A stretch of 40,291 nt of DNA from Paenibacillus phocaeensis (lineage in GTDB: Bacteria; Bacillota; Bacilli; Paenibacillales; Paenibacillaceae): assembly GCF_900021165.1 (NCBI RefSeq), contig NZ_FCOQ01000038.1, positions 161,998-202,288 of the forward strand, in the 5' to 3' direction. Below, one piece after another: positions 1-9,740 of this stretch. Position numbers and translations under genes: made by a program. A model generated the notes under the pieces. It ran no database searches, was not told the origin of the DNA, and saw only the letters and a program-made list of their open reading frames with translations. The number at the start of each line of letters is the position of its first letter. Position 1 is the first letter of the stretch.

Positions 1-478
1 GGGCCGTTACCGGCTCGGCCAATTCATGCGTCGTGACGCCGTACGTATTGTCCGTCACCGTTGCAACGGGCGTCCAGGTCACGTCATCCTGGCTTGTCTC
101 GATGGAAAATGCACGGGTGTTCCATGCATCCGCCTCGCCTGCCGAACCCGCATGGGCCAGCACAAACTTGTGCACCGTCGCTTCGGCGCCCGCGTCAATC
201 TTTAACCAATAAGGGTTCTGGGCATCCGGCGGTTGCGTATTCCCTTCATATGCCCATTTGCTGTTTGCGGCATTGCCGTCAACCGCTTGGGACGGGACGA
301 AACCGCCCGCGATTTCCCCAATGGCCGTTGCCGTTACCCCCGGTGCGGCAAATACGTTGATATCCGCCGTCGGCTCCGCTTTCGCGGGCTGGATCGGTAC
401 GTATCCCGCCGAAAACAGCATGGACAACAACATCACCGCCGCAAGCACTCGTCTTGCCGGTGCAATCTTTCTTTTCAC
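1..478 (-). CDS. Secreted protein with F5/8 type C (discoidin/CBM32-like) domain, partial
   Basis: Only the first 159 codons are inside the window; the gene runs off the left edge. It starts with GTG at 476-478, preceded by an AGAGGAGGGA ribosome site at good spacing, so the GTG is preferred over any internal ATG. Residues 1-35 form a signal peptide: a basic start (KRK, ARR), a hydrophobic stretch (AAVMLLSMLF) and an Ala-rich end. From about residue 45 the protein resembles a galactose-binding/discoidin fold: SQAVDGNAANSKWAY, then PYWLKIDAG and an ITRAFSIETS-like strand (here NTRAFSIETSQDDVTW). Such domains bind glycans and are usually joined to a catalytic domain, such as a glycoside hydrolase or lyase, which would lie outside the window. 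Export is well supported; the enzymatic role is unknown. Confidence 0.75.
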   Translation of the reverse strand, partial: MKRKIAPARRVLAAVMLLSMLFSAGYVPIQPAKAEPTADINVFAAPGVTATAIGEIAGGFVPSQAVDGNAANSKWAYEGNTQPPDAQNPYWLKIDAGAEATVHKFVLAHAGSAGEADAWNTRAFSIETSQDDVTWTPVATVTDNTYGVTTHELAEPVTA

Positions 479-882
479 TCCCTAGGTCCCTCCTCTGGAT
501 TATGAAGTGTTGACATTGTAGGACATCATACGATTTGTCCGTGTTTCCTTCAATTCATCTACCGTTAAGGGAAAATTAAATTTCTGTAAATGTCCCGAAC
601 GCTTGTCCGGACCTTCCGATCGAGGAGCAGATTAACAACATCTTAATAATCCCACTTCTCCTTTTATTTGTAATCAAATGGGTGTATATGGATGTTTTGA
701 GCAAGGCGGGAGATTGGATTTTCAGACTTCTCTTTTCGTAACCGCATTGGTGTTAATCGCTTTCACAAATTCTCCCTTACAGCTGGCGTAAGTCTCGTGT
801 CACCTCCGTCCTCACTGTTAGCCCTGTGTAAAACCATGCCTTCCATCTCCTAAATGATGGGAAAGATATTTTTGTGAAATGC
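479..882. other. Gene-free stretch upstream of the F5/8 protein
   Basis: About 400 bases without a credible coding region on either strand. The part next to the GTG start should contain the promoter of the leftward F5/8 protein gene, but I could not pick a convincing -35/-10 pair. No repeat, tRNA or structured RNA was recognised here. Confidence 0.4.
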
Positions 883-916
883 AAAAAAATCCGGAAGCAT
901 TGGACTGCTTCCGGAT
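883..916 (-). terminator. Intrinsic terminator of the DEAD-box helicase gene
   Basis: Perfect 11-bp inverted repeat ATCCGGAAGCA / TGCTTCCGGAT (889-899 and 906-916) with a 6-base loop. Read leftward it is followed by a run of seven T (A7 at 883-889 on the + strand). It lies 24 bases past the helicase stop codon. Confidence 0.9.
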
Positions 917-939
917 GAATTTCTCGTTATCCTACGGTG

Positions 940-2151
940 TCATATTTTCTTTACCTTCGGCCGATTTCGAGGCTCCCTTGCCGGAGGCGCCACTTTAGGA
1001 GCCGGGGCCGTTTGTTGCATCGGATAAGGGTGATCCTTGACGACCTTCATCCGTTTTCCCGTCAACTTCTCGATCGCTGCAACGTATTCCTTCTCATCGA
1101 AATCGCAGAACGAAATAGCGACGCCGCTCTGTCCCGCCCGGCCGGTTCGTCCGATTCGATGAACGTACGTTTCGGGAATGTTCGGGAGTTCATAGTTGAT
1201 GACGTGGGACAATTCATCGATGTCAATGCCCCGCGCCGCAATATCGGTTGCAACCAGGACGCGCAACGTGCGATTCTTAAAGTTTTGCAAGGCTGTTTGC
1301 CGAGCCCCCTGCGACTTGTCGCCATGGATGGCTTTGGCGCTGACCTGCGCTTTCGTCAAGTGGCGGACCAACCGGTCGGCCCCATGCTTGGTCCGCGTAA
1401 AGACGATGACGGATTCAATCGACTTGTCCTTCAGGAGATGGAGCAGCAGATCCTTTTTATTCCCCTTGTCCACGTAATACAACTGCTGACCAATCGCATC
1501 CACCGTGGAGGATACCGGCGTAATCGCCACCTTGACGGGGTTCCTCAGGATGGAATCGGCCATCTGGGCGATCGCCCCGGGCATGGTTGCAGAGAAGAGC
1601 AGGGTTTGCCGCTGGGACGGCGTCTTGGCGATGATCTTCTTGACGTCGTGGATAAAGCCCATATCCAGCATGCGATCCGCTTCATCCAGAATCAGCAGTT
1701 TCACGTCCTTCAAGTCCACCAGCTTCTGTTGGATTAAATCATTCAGCCGGCCGGGCGTGGCCACCAGGATGTCTACGCCTTTTTGCAGCGCAATCTCCTG
1801 AGGTCTCTGCGAGACTCCTCCGAAAATGACGGCGCATTTCAGGGGCAAATATTTGCCGTAAGCGCAAAAGTTCTCGTGAATTTGCAGCGCCAGCTCGCGG
1901 GTAGGCGTGATCACCAACGCCCGGATGTTGCGCCGCCCGGACTGAGCGGGATAATCCTTATTTAACAGTTGCAACGTAGGAATCGCGAACGCCGCAGTCT
2001 TCCCCGTACCGGTCTGCGCGCAGCCCAGCAGGTCCTTGCCGCTCAGAATGGGCGGGATCGCTTGCTGTTGAATCGGCGTGGGTGCCGTATAGTTTTCCTG
2101 TTCCAATGCTTTTAAGATCGAGGGGATCAAATTCAACTCTTTAAATAACAT
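940..2151 (-). CDS. DEAD-box ATP-dependent RNA helicase (RhlE-like)
   Basis: A 403-residue cytoplasmic RNA helicase that unwinds RNA duplexes with ATP, typically in ribosome assembly, RNA decay or cold adaptation. All family motifs are present in order: Q motif region FKEL...APTPIQQQAIP, motif I AQTGTGKT (45-52), PTRELALQ, ATPGR, motif II DEAD (156-159), motif III SAT, and in the second RecA domain VATDIAARGID and HRIGRTGRAG. The C-terminal tail is short, basic and Pro-rich (PPAREPRNRPKVKK), lacking the DbpA RNA-binding domain, hence RhlE-like rather than DbpA/CshA. The ATG at 2151 is chosen because AAGGAG sits five bases before it; the frame is open 13 codons further upstream without a ribosome site. 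It is a single-gene unit with its own terminator. Confidence 0.93.
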   Translation of the reverse strand: MLFKELNLIPSILKALEQENYTAPTPIQQQAIPPILSGKDLLGCAQTGTGKTAAFAIPTLQLLNKDYPAQSGRRNIRALVITPTRELALQIHENFCAYGKYLPLKCAVIFGGVSQRPQEIALQKGVDILVATPGRLNDLIQQKLVDLKDVKLLILDEADRMLDMGFIHDVKKIIAKTPSQRQTLLFSATMPGAIAQMADSILRNPVKVAITPVSSTVDAIGQQLYYVDKGNKKDLLLHLLKDKSIESVIVFTRTKHGADRLVRHLTKAQVSAKAIHGDKSQGARQTALQNFKNRTLRVLVATDIAARGIDIDELSHVINYELPNIPETYVHRIGRTGRAGQSGVAISFCDFDEKEYVAAIEKLTGKRMKVVKDHPYPMQQTAPAPKVAPPAREPRNRPKVKKI

Positions 2152-2261
2152 GATAACTCCTTGCCGAAAATCGCTAATTTCGGCGGCCATCGTATACGGT
2201 CACCGATCATATCAATATAACACGGCGCGGATGCCCCGGCAAATCGGGAGCGGACTAGACA

Positions 2262-2470
2262 TTCCGATAAGGCCGTTTTTTGGCCTTATTTTCCACCTTG
2301 CTGCCCTCCATGCAGAAAATAAGGCCATTTTAGGGTCTTATTTTTAGGTTGAGGGACTAAAATGTCCTGCTTCTACCCGATTCCGAATCAAATAAGGCCA
2401 TTTTATGTCCCTATTTACCGCAACACGTGGCTTTTTCGAGAAATAAGGACACTTTTTACCCTTATATCCG
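2262..2470. repeat. Cluster of about five short AATAAGG dyads
   Basis: Five imperfect inverted repeats of about 15-30 bp sit within 210 bases, most with the theme AAATAAGGCC-ATTTT-GGxCTTATTT. The clearest is ATAAGGCC (2267-2274) with GGCCTTAT (2282-2289). Others are near 2317-2345, 2354-2367 (GGAC/GTCC), 2390-2416 and 2441-2466. They fill the gap between the helicase and acetyltransferase genes and run into the 3' end of the latter. They look like a REP-like family of intergenic elements; copies elsewhere in the genome cannot be checked here. Confidence 0.6.
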
Positions 2471-3113
2471 CCGAGTGCGGCCGGGGACCGGGGACCGGGG
2501 ACCACTTAACGTTCATCAATCCGTGCCCACCCAGGTAATCCCCCACGCTGCACAGCCAAACCATATGGTCCTGCCCCGGCCCCCAGTAGTTCTTGGCCAC
2601 GGCATATGGCTCGCCGAACTTGCGAAGCCACTTCTGCTGTGCCCTCTTATAGCCGCTGTCGAGGCAAAACCGCTCGATGCCCCGCCCCTTCAGCTCTTCC
2701 GCCAACGCCTGGATCAAAGCCGCCCCGATGCCTTGACCTTGATAAGCAGGCAGCACGTACAAGCTTCCCAGTTCGCCAACGTCGTCCAGAGCGTGCCGGG
2801 TACATTCGGCGATTTCCTTCCCGCAAGGACCAAAGGAGATCGTGCCAACCACCTCCCGAACCGACCTCGCAACCAGGAAAAAGACGGCTTCTTCCGCCGC
2901 TTGATGCCAAGGCTGGGGCGGATCCAAGCCTGCGGCGATCCGAAGCGCCGCGTCCACTAGCCTCTTCTTCCCTTCGATTTCTTCGCGGATTTCTTCTATT
3001 AAATGTTCAAGCCCTTCCCCGGCGAACGCCTCCGGGATAGTCCGCTCGAACACCCGGCACGCCCCCTCCCGATCTGCGTGAACTAAGGGAACGATGACGA
3101 TATCTTCAACCAT
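2415..3113 (-). CDS. GNAT-family N-acetyltransferase
   Basis: A 232-residue protein with a GNAT acetyl-CoA-binding core. Motif A is visible at about 116-134 as GSLYVLPAYQGQGIGAALI (the Q/R-x-x-G-x-G/A loop), followed by ERFCLDSGYKRAQQKWLRKFG, a typical motif B region. GNAT enzymes transfer acetyl from acetyl-CoA to an amine; the acceptor cannot be told. The ATG at 3113 has AAGGAGG seven bases upstream. The last 28 residues are unusual: they are encoded by three GGGGACC units and then by AATAAGG repeat DNA, so the C-terminus has probably been replaced or extended by repeat sequence. It is transcribed alone, divergently from the ABC exporter genes. Confidence 0.8.
   Translation of the reverse strand: MVEDIVIVPLVHADREGACRVFERTIPEAFAGEGLEHLIEEIREEIEGKKRLVDAALRIAAGLDPPQPWHQAAEEAVFFLVARSVREVVGTISFGPCGKEIAECTRHALDDVGELGSLYVLPAYQGQGIGAALIQALAEELKGRGIERFCLDSGYKRAQQKWLRKFGEPYAVAKNYWGPGQDHMVWLCSVGDYLGGHGLMNVKWSPVPGPRPHSADIRVKSVLISRKSHVLR
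2483..2503. repeat. Three tandem GGGGACC units
   Basis: A 7-bp unit repeated exactly three times inside the 3' end of the acetyltransferase gene. Because seven is not a multiple of three, gain or loss of one unit would shift the reading frame and swap the C-terminal tail. Confidence 0.85.
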
Positions 3114-3260
3114 TGCAATCCTCCTTCACATTTTTGCGAGTCTTACTGCAAAAGCCGAGATATTCACTTCATATTCTAAAGATTTTACCGAAATAAAAGC
3201 AAAGGGGCGATCCCTCCGAGAAAACGCAAACATACGTCACAACAAGCTGGAATACGCGGG

Positions 3261-3288
3261 TTTTACCTGTGGGTGGTTGTGGTATAAT
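3261..3288 (+). promoter_or_regulatory. Probable promoter of the ABC exporter operon
   Basis: A perfect -10 box TATAAT at 3283-3288 is preceded by TGG, giving the extended -10 form TGnTATAAT. The -35 region (TTTTAC, 3261-3266) is weak at 16-bp spacing. It lies about 70 bases before the first exporter start codon. Confidence 0.65.
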
Positions 3289-3359
3289 CACGATGATTTG
3301 CGAAAAAGAGGTCCATCCAGCAGCTTTGCATGCAAGAACAAACGGAAACGGGTGATCAG

Positions 3360-5121
3360 ATGTTCGAACTCAAATGGCTATGGCAGAATTTGGAGGGCAA
3401 CCGGGCCAGGTACATTACGGCGCTAGTGCTCTCCGTCGTGGGCTCTTCGCTCATGATTATCAATCCGTACATAGGCCAACGCATTGTCGACACGTTTATC
3501 ACGGGTGAGAATGCGGTGCAAAATTTAACGCAGGAACGAGGGCTGCTCATCATGCTCTGTCTCGGCATGATCGGCTTCTCCTTGCTGCGCACGGGGCTTG
3601 CTTATCTGACAACGATGCAATACGAGCAGGCTTCGCAAAATATGTTGTACAAGGTCCGCATCTATCTGTACAACAAGATCCAAGGCCAGGATATGGAATA
3701 TTACGACCATAACCGGACCGGGGACTTAATGACCAAAATGACCGGGGACCTGGACATGGTGCGGCACTCGATGGCGTGGATTATCAAGACGATCATCGAA
3801 TCGGTGACGATCTTCATTGCGGCCGTCGTTTACTTCTTCACGATTGATGCCGTATTGACGTTGTGGCTGCTGGTTCTGGCGCCGCCGATTTTCGTCGTAG
3901 CTTTTATTTTTGCGAAAAAGGTCCGTCCCATGTACATCGACCTGCGCGAGCGGCTCTCCCAACTGAACACGATCACCCAGGAGAATATCTCGGGGAACCG
4001 CGTCGTTAAAGCCTTTGCCCGCGAGGAATTTGAAATCGAGAAGTTCACGGACAAGAACATCCACTTCTCCCAAGCCAACAAAAAGGCGGCGCTCGTGTGG
4101 CTGGACTACTTCCCGTATCTGGAGACGTTCGCGCAGGCGTTTAACGTGATCCTGATGCTGGCCGGCGGTTATTTCGTCATGCAGGGACGGATTACGTTCG
4201 GGGAATTCTCCGCGTTCTCCGCGCTTATCTGGGCCGTATCCAACCCTATGCGCAACATCGGGATTATCATTAACGATATTCAGCGTTTCTTCGCCAGCTT
4301 AAGTAAAATCGTAGAAATTTACTATGCCAAACCCCGTATCGTAAACGAGCACAACGCGGGCGATAAACGCCGTTACGAAGGACGGATCGAATTCGACCAC
4401 GTCAGCTTCAAATACGATGGCGGCGAAGTGCTGCATGATATCAGCTTCTCGGTTAGCCCCGGGGAAACCGTTGCGATCATGGGCTCGACGGGTTCAGGCA
4501 AGACGTCCCTCGTCAACCTGATCCCGCGCTTCTACGACGTCTCCGGCGGGCAAGTACGGGTTGACGGCGTCGATGTACGCAAGCTGGAGCTCGACGAGCT
4601 CCGAGGCAACATCGGCATCGCGACCCAGGACGTACTGCTGTTCTCCGATACGATCGACGGGAACATCGCTTACGGCGATCCCGAGCTGCCGGAAGAACAG
4701 ACGGTCGAGTATGCCCGGTTGGCCGCGGCGCATGATTTTATTACGAAAATGCCCGAAGGGTATGACACCATCGTCGGGGAACGCGGCGTCGGCTTATCCG
4801 GCGGTCAGAAGCAGCGGATCGCGTTGGCCCGGGCCCTGGCGGTACGCCGCCCGATCTTGATTCTCGACGATACGACGTCCGCGGTGGATCTCGAAACGGA
4901 GGAGCATATTCAGAAGAGCTTACGGGAGCTGGACTTCCCGTGCACGAAGCTGATTATTGCCCAGCGTGTGTCCACGACAGCTGAAGCTGACCGCATTCTG
5001 ATTCTCGACGGCGGCCGTCTGATCGAGGAAGGCACTCATGCCGAATTATTGGCCAAACGCGGCTATTATTACGAAGTATTTATGCTTCAGAACGAAGGGA
5101 TCGGAAGGACGGTGAGCGCTC

Positions 5122-5135
<14 letters not shown>
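3360..5135 (+). CDS. ABC exporter half-transporter, degenerate ATPase subunit
   Basis: A 591-residue ABC-B type half-transporter: a six-helix membrane domain (about 1-320) followed by a nucleotide-binding domain. Visible motifs are Walker A GSTGSGKTS (375-383), Q-loop TQDVLLFSDT, and signature LSGGQKQR. The Walker B end reads LILDDTTSAVD with Asp504 where the catalytic Glu is expected, and the switch reads IIAQRVST with Gln535 instead of His. This is the degenerate half of an asymmetric heterodimer, as known for BmrC/BmrD and TM287/288; the partner is the next gene, which overlaps by 14 bases. The ATG at 3360 is preferred over the one at 3330: it follows GGTGATC, a match to the very 3' end of 16S rRNA, whereas the upstream ATG has no ribosome site. 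The likely role is drug or lipid export; the substrate is unknown. Confidence 0.92.
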
Positions 5136-6900
<1,765 letters not shown>

Positions 6901-6911
6901 CAAAAAAACAC

Positions 6912-6958
6912 AAAAGGCAATTCCAAAGTCATGCTGCATGACTCTGGAATTGCCTTTT
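6912..6958. terminator. Convergent bidirectional terminator
   Basis: A long inverted repeat: AAAAGGCAATTCCA ... TGGAATTGCCTTTT with an inner AGTCATG/CATGACT stem and a CTG loop. It lies between the converging ABC exporter and CarD-family genes. Read leftward it is followed by a T-rich tract (A7 at 6902-6908), so it serves the CarD gene best; its own T4 could also end the exporter transcript. Confidence 0.85.
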
Positions 6959-6997
6959 GGTTATTGGTGAACGTTTCGGCGTATGGTCTTCCGTCCG

Positions 6998-7498
6998 TTA
7001 TTTGCTTGGGCCGATCCGGTTCTGGATGTATTCTTCAACCTCTTCTTTGGGGATGTTTAGGGAGACAGCCAACTCGCCGTGCAGATTCTCGGCGGCTGAA
7101 CATAGCAAGCGCTCATCCGATTGGCGCAGTTTTTTGCCCAGGCTATTTTGTTCTGTTTTGCGCTGCCGCATCGTCTTGATCACCTTGATCCATTCTACAT
7201 GATCCCCTGTGTTGATCGCTTGCTTGCAACTGGCTTCCCGTGCCTTATCATTGCTGATCCAGGTCGCATCAATACTCGGAATCCGCGAGATCAGACGCTC
7301 GGATTCTTCCCGCGACAGAATGCTCCGCATGATCACTTTAAGATTGTCCACCGGCGTGTAAATGGTAGTCCCTTTCAGATAAACCGGGTTGAGCAGATAA
7401 TACTTACGGTCCCCCTCGACGCCCGGCGGTGTGCAAATGTCCTTGATTTGGCAAACCCCGTTGCTTCCGTAGATCACATACTCATTTACCGCAAACAT
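6998..7498 (-). CDS. CarD/CdnL-family transcriptional regulator
   Basis: A 166-residue cytoplasmic protein. The first 60 residues form the CarD_CdnL_TRCF RNA-polymerase-interaction fold: FAVNEYVIYGSNGVCQIKDI, then KYYLLNPVYLKGTTIYTPVDN. The rest is helical and charged, as in CarD-type C-terminal domains that contact promoter DNA. Members bind the RNA polymerase beta subunit and alter open-complex stability, often at rRNA or stress promoters. The ATG at 7498 has GGGAGG seven bases upstream. A terminator-like hairpin lies in its probable leader (7558-7594). The gene ends before the shared convergent terminator. Confidence 0.88.
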   Translation of the reverse strand: MFAVNEYVIYGSNGVCQIKDICTPPGVEGDRKYYLLNPVYLKGTTIYTPVDNLKVIMRSILSREESERLISRIPSIDATWISNDKAREASCKQAINTGDHVEWIKVIKTMRQRKTEQNSLGKKLRQSDERLLCSAAENLHGELAVSLNIPKEEVEEYIQNRIGPSK

Positions 7499-7557
7499 GT
7501 GCCTTCCTCCCTTGTACTGTGGTGCTCGTGAGAGCCTCTAACCTGGACACTACAACC

Positions 7558-7594
7558 AAAAAGCACCGCTCACTCGATTGGAGTGAAACGGTGC
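7558..7594 (-). terminator. Terminator-like hairpin in the leader of the CarD-family gene
   Basis: Read leftward: GCACCG-TTT-CACTC, loop CAATC, GAGTG-AG-CGGTGC, then five T. The stems match exactly apart from a small internal loop. It lies about 60 bases before the CarD start codon and downstream of a candidate TATAAT (7648-7653), so it would act inside the 5' leader as an attenuator, or end a short RNA. No gene to its right needs a leftward terminator. Confidence 0.65.
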
Positions 7595-7647
7595 CGGATA
7601 ACTTCGCCGTTTGTTATATATCACCCTAGGGATGTACCTATAACTCC

Positions 7648-7653
7648 ATTATA
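7648..7653 (-). promoter_or_regulatory. Candidate -10 box for the CarD-family gene
   Basis: A perfect TATAAT on the minus strand. Transcription would begin near 7641, giving a leader of about 140 bases that contains the hairpin above. The -35 region is poor (GACATG at 17 bp). Confidence 0.5.
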
Positions 7654-7725
7654 GACTAAAAAACAGGCTTCATGTCATTTATCTAGAAAATGCTGTTCTT
7701 TTCCACTGGAAATCCTTAGTCCTTT

Positions 7726-7768
7726 TGTGAAATGATTCACTTATTCTAATGAGAACCTATGTTATCCT
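7726..7768 (+). promoter_or_regulatory. Fnr box and class II promoter of the flavoprotein gene
   Basis: TGTGA-AATGAT-TCACT (7726-7741) fits the Bacillus Fnr consensus TGTGA-N6-TCACT. A -10-like TATCCT at 7763-7768 predicts a start near 7775, which puts the centre of the box at -41.5, the classic class II activator position. There is no good -35, as expected for an activator-dependent promoter. Another CRP/Fnr-family protein could use the same site. Confidence 0.7.
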
Positions 7769-7832
7769 CTCAGAGGGGGAACAAAAAAAAGAGAAATCGC
7801 TCCCCTATAAAGTTATTAGTGGAGGGTAAATC

Positions 7833-9383
7833 ATGTACAAGAAAGCAACAGCAGCACTGATTCTCGTCTTATCCCTGATGCTCGTCATTGCGGGATGCGG
7901 TAACAACGGGAATGCGCCTCAGAACCAGGCGCAAGGTCAGAACCAGACGCAAGCTAGCGAACAGACGGACAAGTCCCCAGAGAACGAAGCCGTATCCGGC
8001 GCATCCGCAAAAAGCTATACGCCTTATGATCAATTAAAGGACAGCTACGATATCCTTATCATCGGTGCAGGGGGAGCCGGCATGACCGCGGCGCTTGAAG
8101 CGAAAGCCAACGGCATGGACCCGGTGATTTTCGAGAAAATGCCGGTAGCCGGCGGTAATACAACGAAATCCTCCTCAGGGATGAATGCCTCACAGACGAA
8201 ATTTCAAAAGGAACAAGGTATTGAAGACAGCAACGACAAATTCTATGAAGAAACGTTCAAAGGCGGCCACAATACCAATGATCCCGACCTGCTGCGTTTC
8301 TTCGTTGACCATTCCGCTGGTGCGATCGATTGGCTCGATTCCATCGGAATCCGGTTGAATAACCTTACAATCACGGGCGGCATGAGCGAAAAACGCACGC
8401 ATCGTCCGGAAGACGGCTCCGCCGTGGGGCAATACCTGGTGGACGGTCTGGTCCGAAACGTTGAAGAGCAAGGCATTCCGTTGTTCGTCAACGCCAATGT
8501 CAAGGAGATTATTCAGCAAGACGGCAAGGTTCACGGCGTGAAGGTCGTCCTGAACGACACCGAAGAAAAGACGATTACCGGCAAAGCCGTCATCGTGGCA
8601 ACAGGCGGTTACGGAGCTAATCCGGAGATGATCACCCAGTTTAGACCGGACTTAAAAGGATACGTCACGACGAACCAAGCGGGCAGCACCGGCGACGGCA
8701 TTACGATGATTGAGAAATTGGGCGGCGTTACGGTTGATATGGATAAGATCCAGGTTCACCCGACGGTTCAACAAGAGAAATCGTATCTGATCGGCGAAGC
8801 CGTGCGCGGCGAAGGGGCGATCCTCGTCTCTAGTGAAGGCCATCGTTTCCATAATGAAATGGATACGCGGGATAAGGTGACCGCCGCGATCAATGCCCTT
8901 CCCGAGAAGTCGGCTTACCTTGTTTTTGATTCCGGCGTGAAATCCCGGGCGAAGGCGATCCAGCAATACGAGAAGATGGGCTTCGTGCTTCAAGGCGACA
9001 CGATCGAAGCTTTGGCCGAGGCGATGGGCGTACCGGCAGAGGCTTTGGCGAAGACGTTGGAAACCTGGAACGGAGCCGTTCAGAATAAAAATGACGCCGA
9101 ATTCGGCAGAACGACCGGGATGGATCACGATTTGTCCGGCGCGCCGTACTATGCCATCAAAATCGCTCCCGGCATCCACTACACCATGGGCGGCGTAAAA
9201 ATCAACACCAACACGGAGGTGTTGAATAAAGACGGCAACCCGATCCCCGGCTTGTTCGCTGCGGGCGAAGTGACCGGCGGGTTGCACGGGGACAACCGGA
9301 TCGGCGGCAACTCCGTAGCCGACATCATCATTTTCGGCCGCCAAGCCGGCGTTAAGGCGGCCGAGTTCGTGAAGGGGCAATAA
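7833..9383 (+). CDS. Exported lipoprotein flavoprotein reductase (fumarate/urocanate reductase-like)
   Basis: A 516-residue FAD-binding protein. It begins with a lipoprotein leader ending in LVIAGC (lipid-anchored Cys22), followed by a Gln/Asn-rich linker and then the FAD dinucleotide fold DILIIGAGGAG (73-83). Signs of the fumarate reductase/flavocytochrome c family are GGNTTKSSSGMNAS, THRPEDGS, the catalytic-Arg region EAVRGEGAIL (Arg325), HYTMGGVKIN and GGLHGDNRIGGNS. It would sit outside the membrane and reduce a small alkene acid such as fumarate, urocanate or a cinnamate. No haem motif or FMN-attachment domain is present, so the electron donor must be another protein. ATG has GGAGG at good spacing. 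The promoter carries a well-placed Fnr box, implying anaerobic induction. The substrate is undetermined. Confidence 0.88.
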   Translation: MYKKATAALILVLSLMLVIAGCGNNGNAPQNQAQGQNQTQASEQTDKSPENEAVSGASAKSYTPYDQLKDSYDILIIGAGGAGMTAALEAKANGMDPVIFEKMPVAGGNTTKSSSGMNASQTKFQKEQGIEDSNDKFYEETFKGGHNTNDPDLLRFFVDHSAGAIDWLDSIGIRLNNLTITGGMSEKRTHRPEDGSAVGQYLVDGLVRNVEEQGIPLFVNANVKEIIQQDGKVHGVKVVLNDTEEKTITGKAVIVATGGYGANPEMITQFRPDLKGYVTTNQAGSTGDGITMIEKLGGVTVDMDKIQVHPTVQQEKSYLIGEAVRGEGAILVSSEGHRFHNEMDTRDKVTAAINALPEKSAYLVFDSGVKSRAKAIQQYEKMGFVLQGDTIEALAEAMGVPAEALAKTLETWNGAVQNKNDAEFGRTTGMDHDLSGAPYYAIKIAPGIHYTMGGVKINTNTEVLNKDGNPIPGLFAAGEVTGGLHGDNRIGGNSVADIIIFGRQAGVKAAEFVKGQ

Positions 9384-9405
9384 GCGGACGACCGCTATGT
9401 AAGGA

Positions 9406-9456
9406 CCCGTCAGGGCTTGGACTCCAGGGAGTTTGAGCTTTGGCGGGTTTTCTTTT
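9406..9456 (+). terminator. Terminator of the flavoprotein gene
   Basis: CCCGTCA and TTGGCGGG close a GC-rich hairpin that also has an inner ACTCC/GGGAGT pairing, followed by TTTTCTTTT. It starts about 20 bases past the stop codon. Confidence 0.75.
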
Positions 9457-9533
9457 GCCGCCTATGAATGAGAGGACTTTGGGAAATACTGAAAAGCAAC
9501 CACATAAGAAGCCCAAGGGAGGTGTGCTCCTAC

Positions 9534-9731
9534 ATGAGCGATCAGGAGAACAACACAAAGCAACGGTTGGAACAGGCCAAAGCCAAGGATTCCACCGATG
9601 AAGGTCGAAAAGGCGCCTTCTTGACGAAAGACGCCTGGAACCAGGACGGCAACCCCGCCGCAGCGAAGGATGAATTCGGTCCGGAGATGAGACCGGAGGC
9701 TCCGCCGACGTTGAATGGGAAGCCGATGTAG
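9534..9731 (+). CDS. Small hydrophilic protein of unknown function
   Basis: A 65-residue protein without signal peptide or membrane segment, rich in charged residues, Gln and Asn, with a Pro-rich end (RPEAPPTLNGKP). The ATG at 9534 follows GGGAGGTG at about nine bases, which supports real translation. I do not recognise the family; the disordered, charged make-up recalls small spore or stress proteins of Bacillales, but this is only resemblance. It lies alone between the flavoprotein terminator and the 104-bp repeat array. Confidence 0.6.
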   Translation: MSDQENNTKQRLEQAKAKDSTDEGRKGAFLTKDAWNQDGNPAAAKDEFGPEMRPEAPPTLNGKPM

Positions 9732-9740
9732 CTGCGAAAA

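Noticed and set aside
937..1737. A 266-codon + strand frame opposite the helicase
   Set aside because: Antisense shadow of the DEAD-box gene; no ribosome site or motif.
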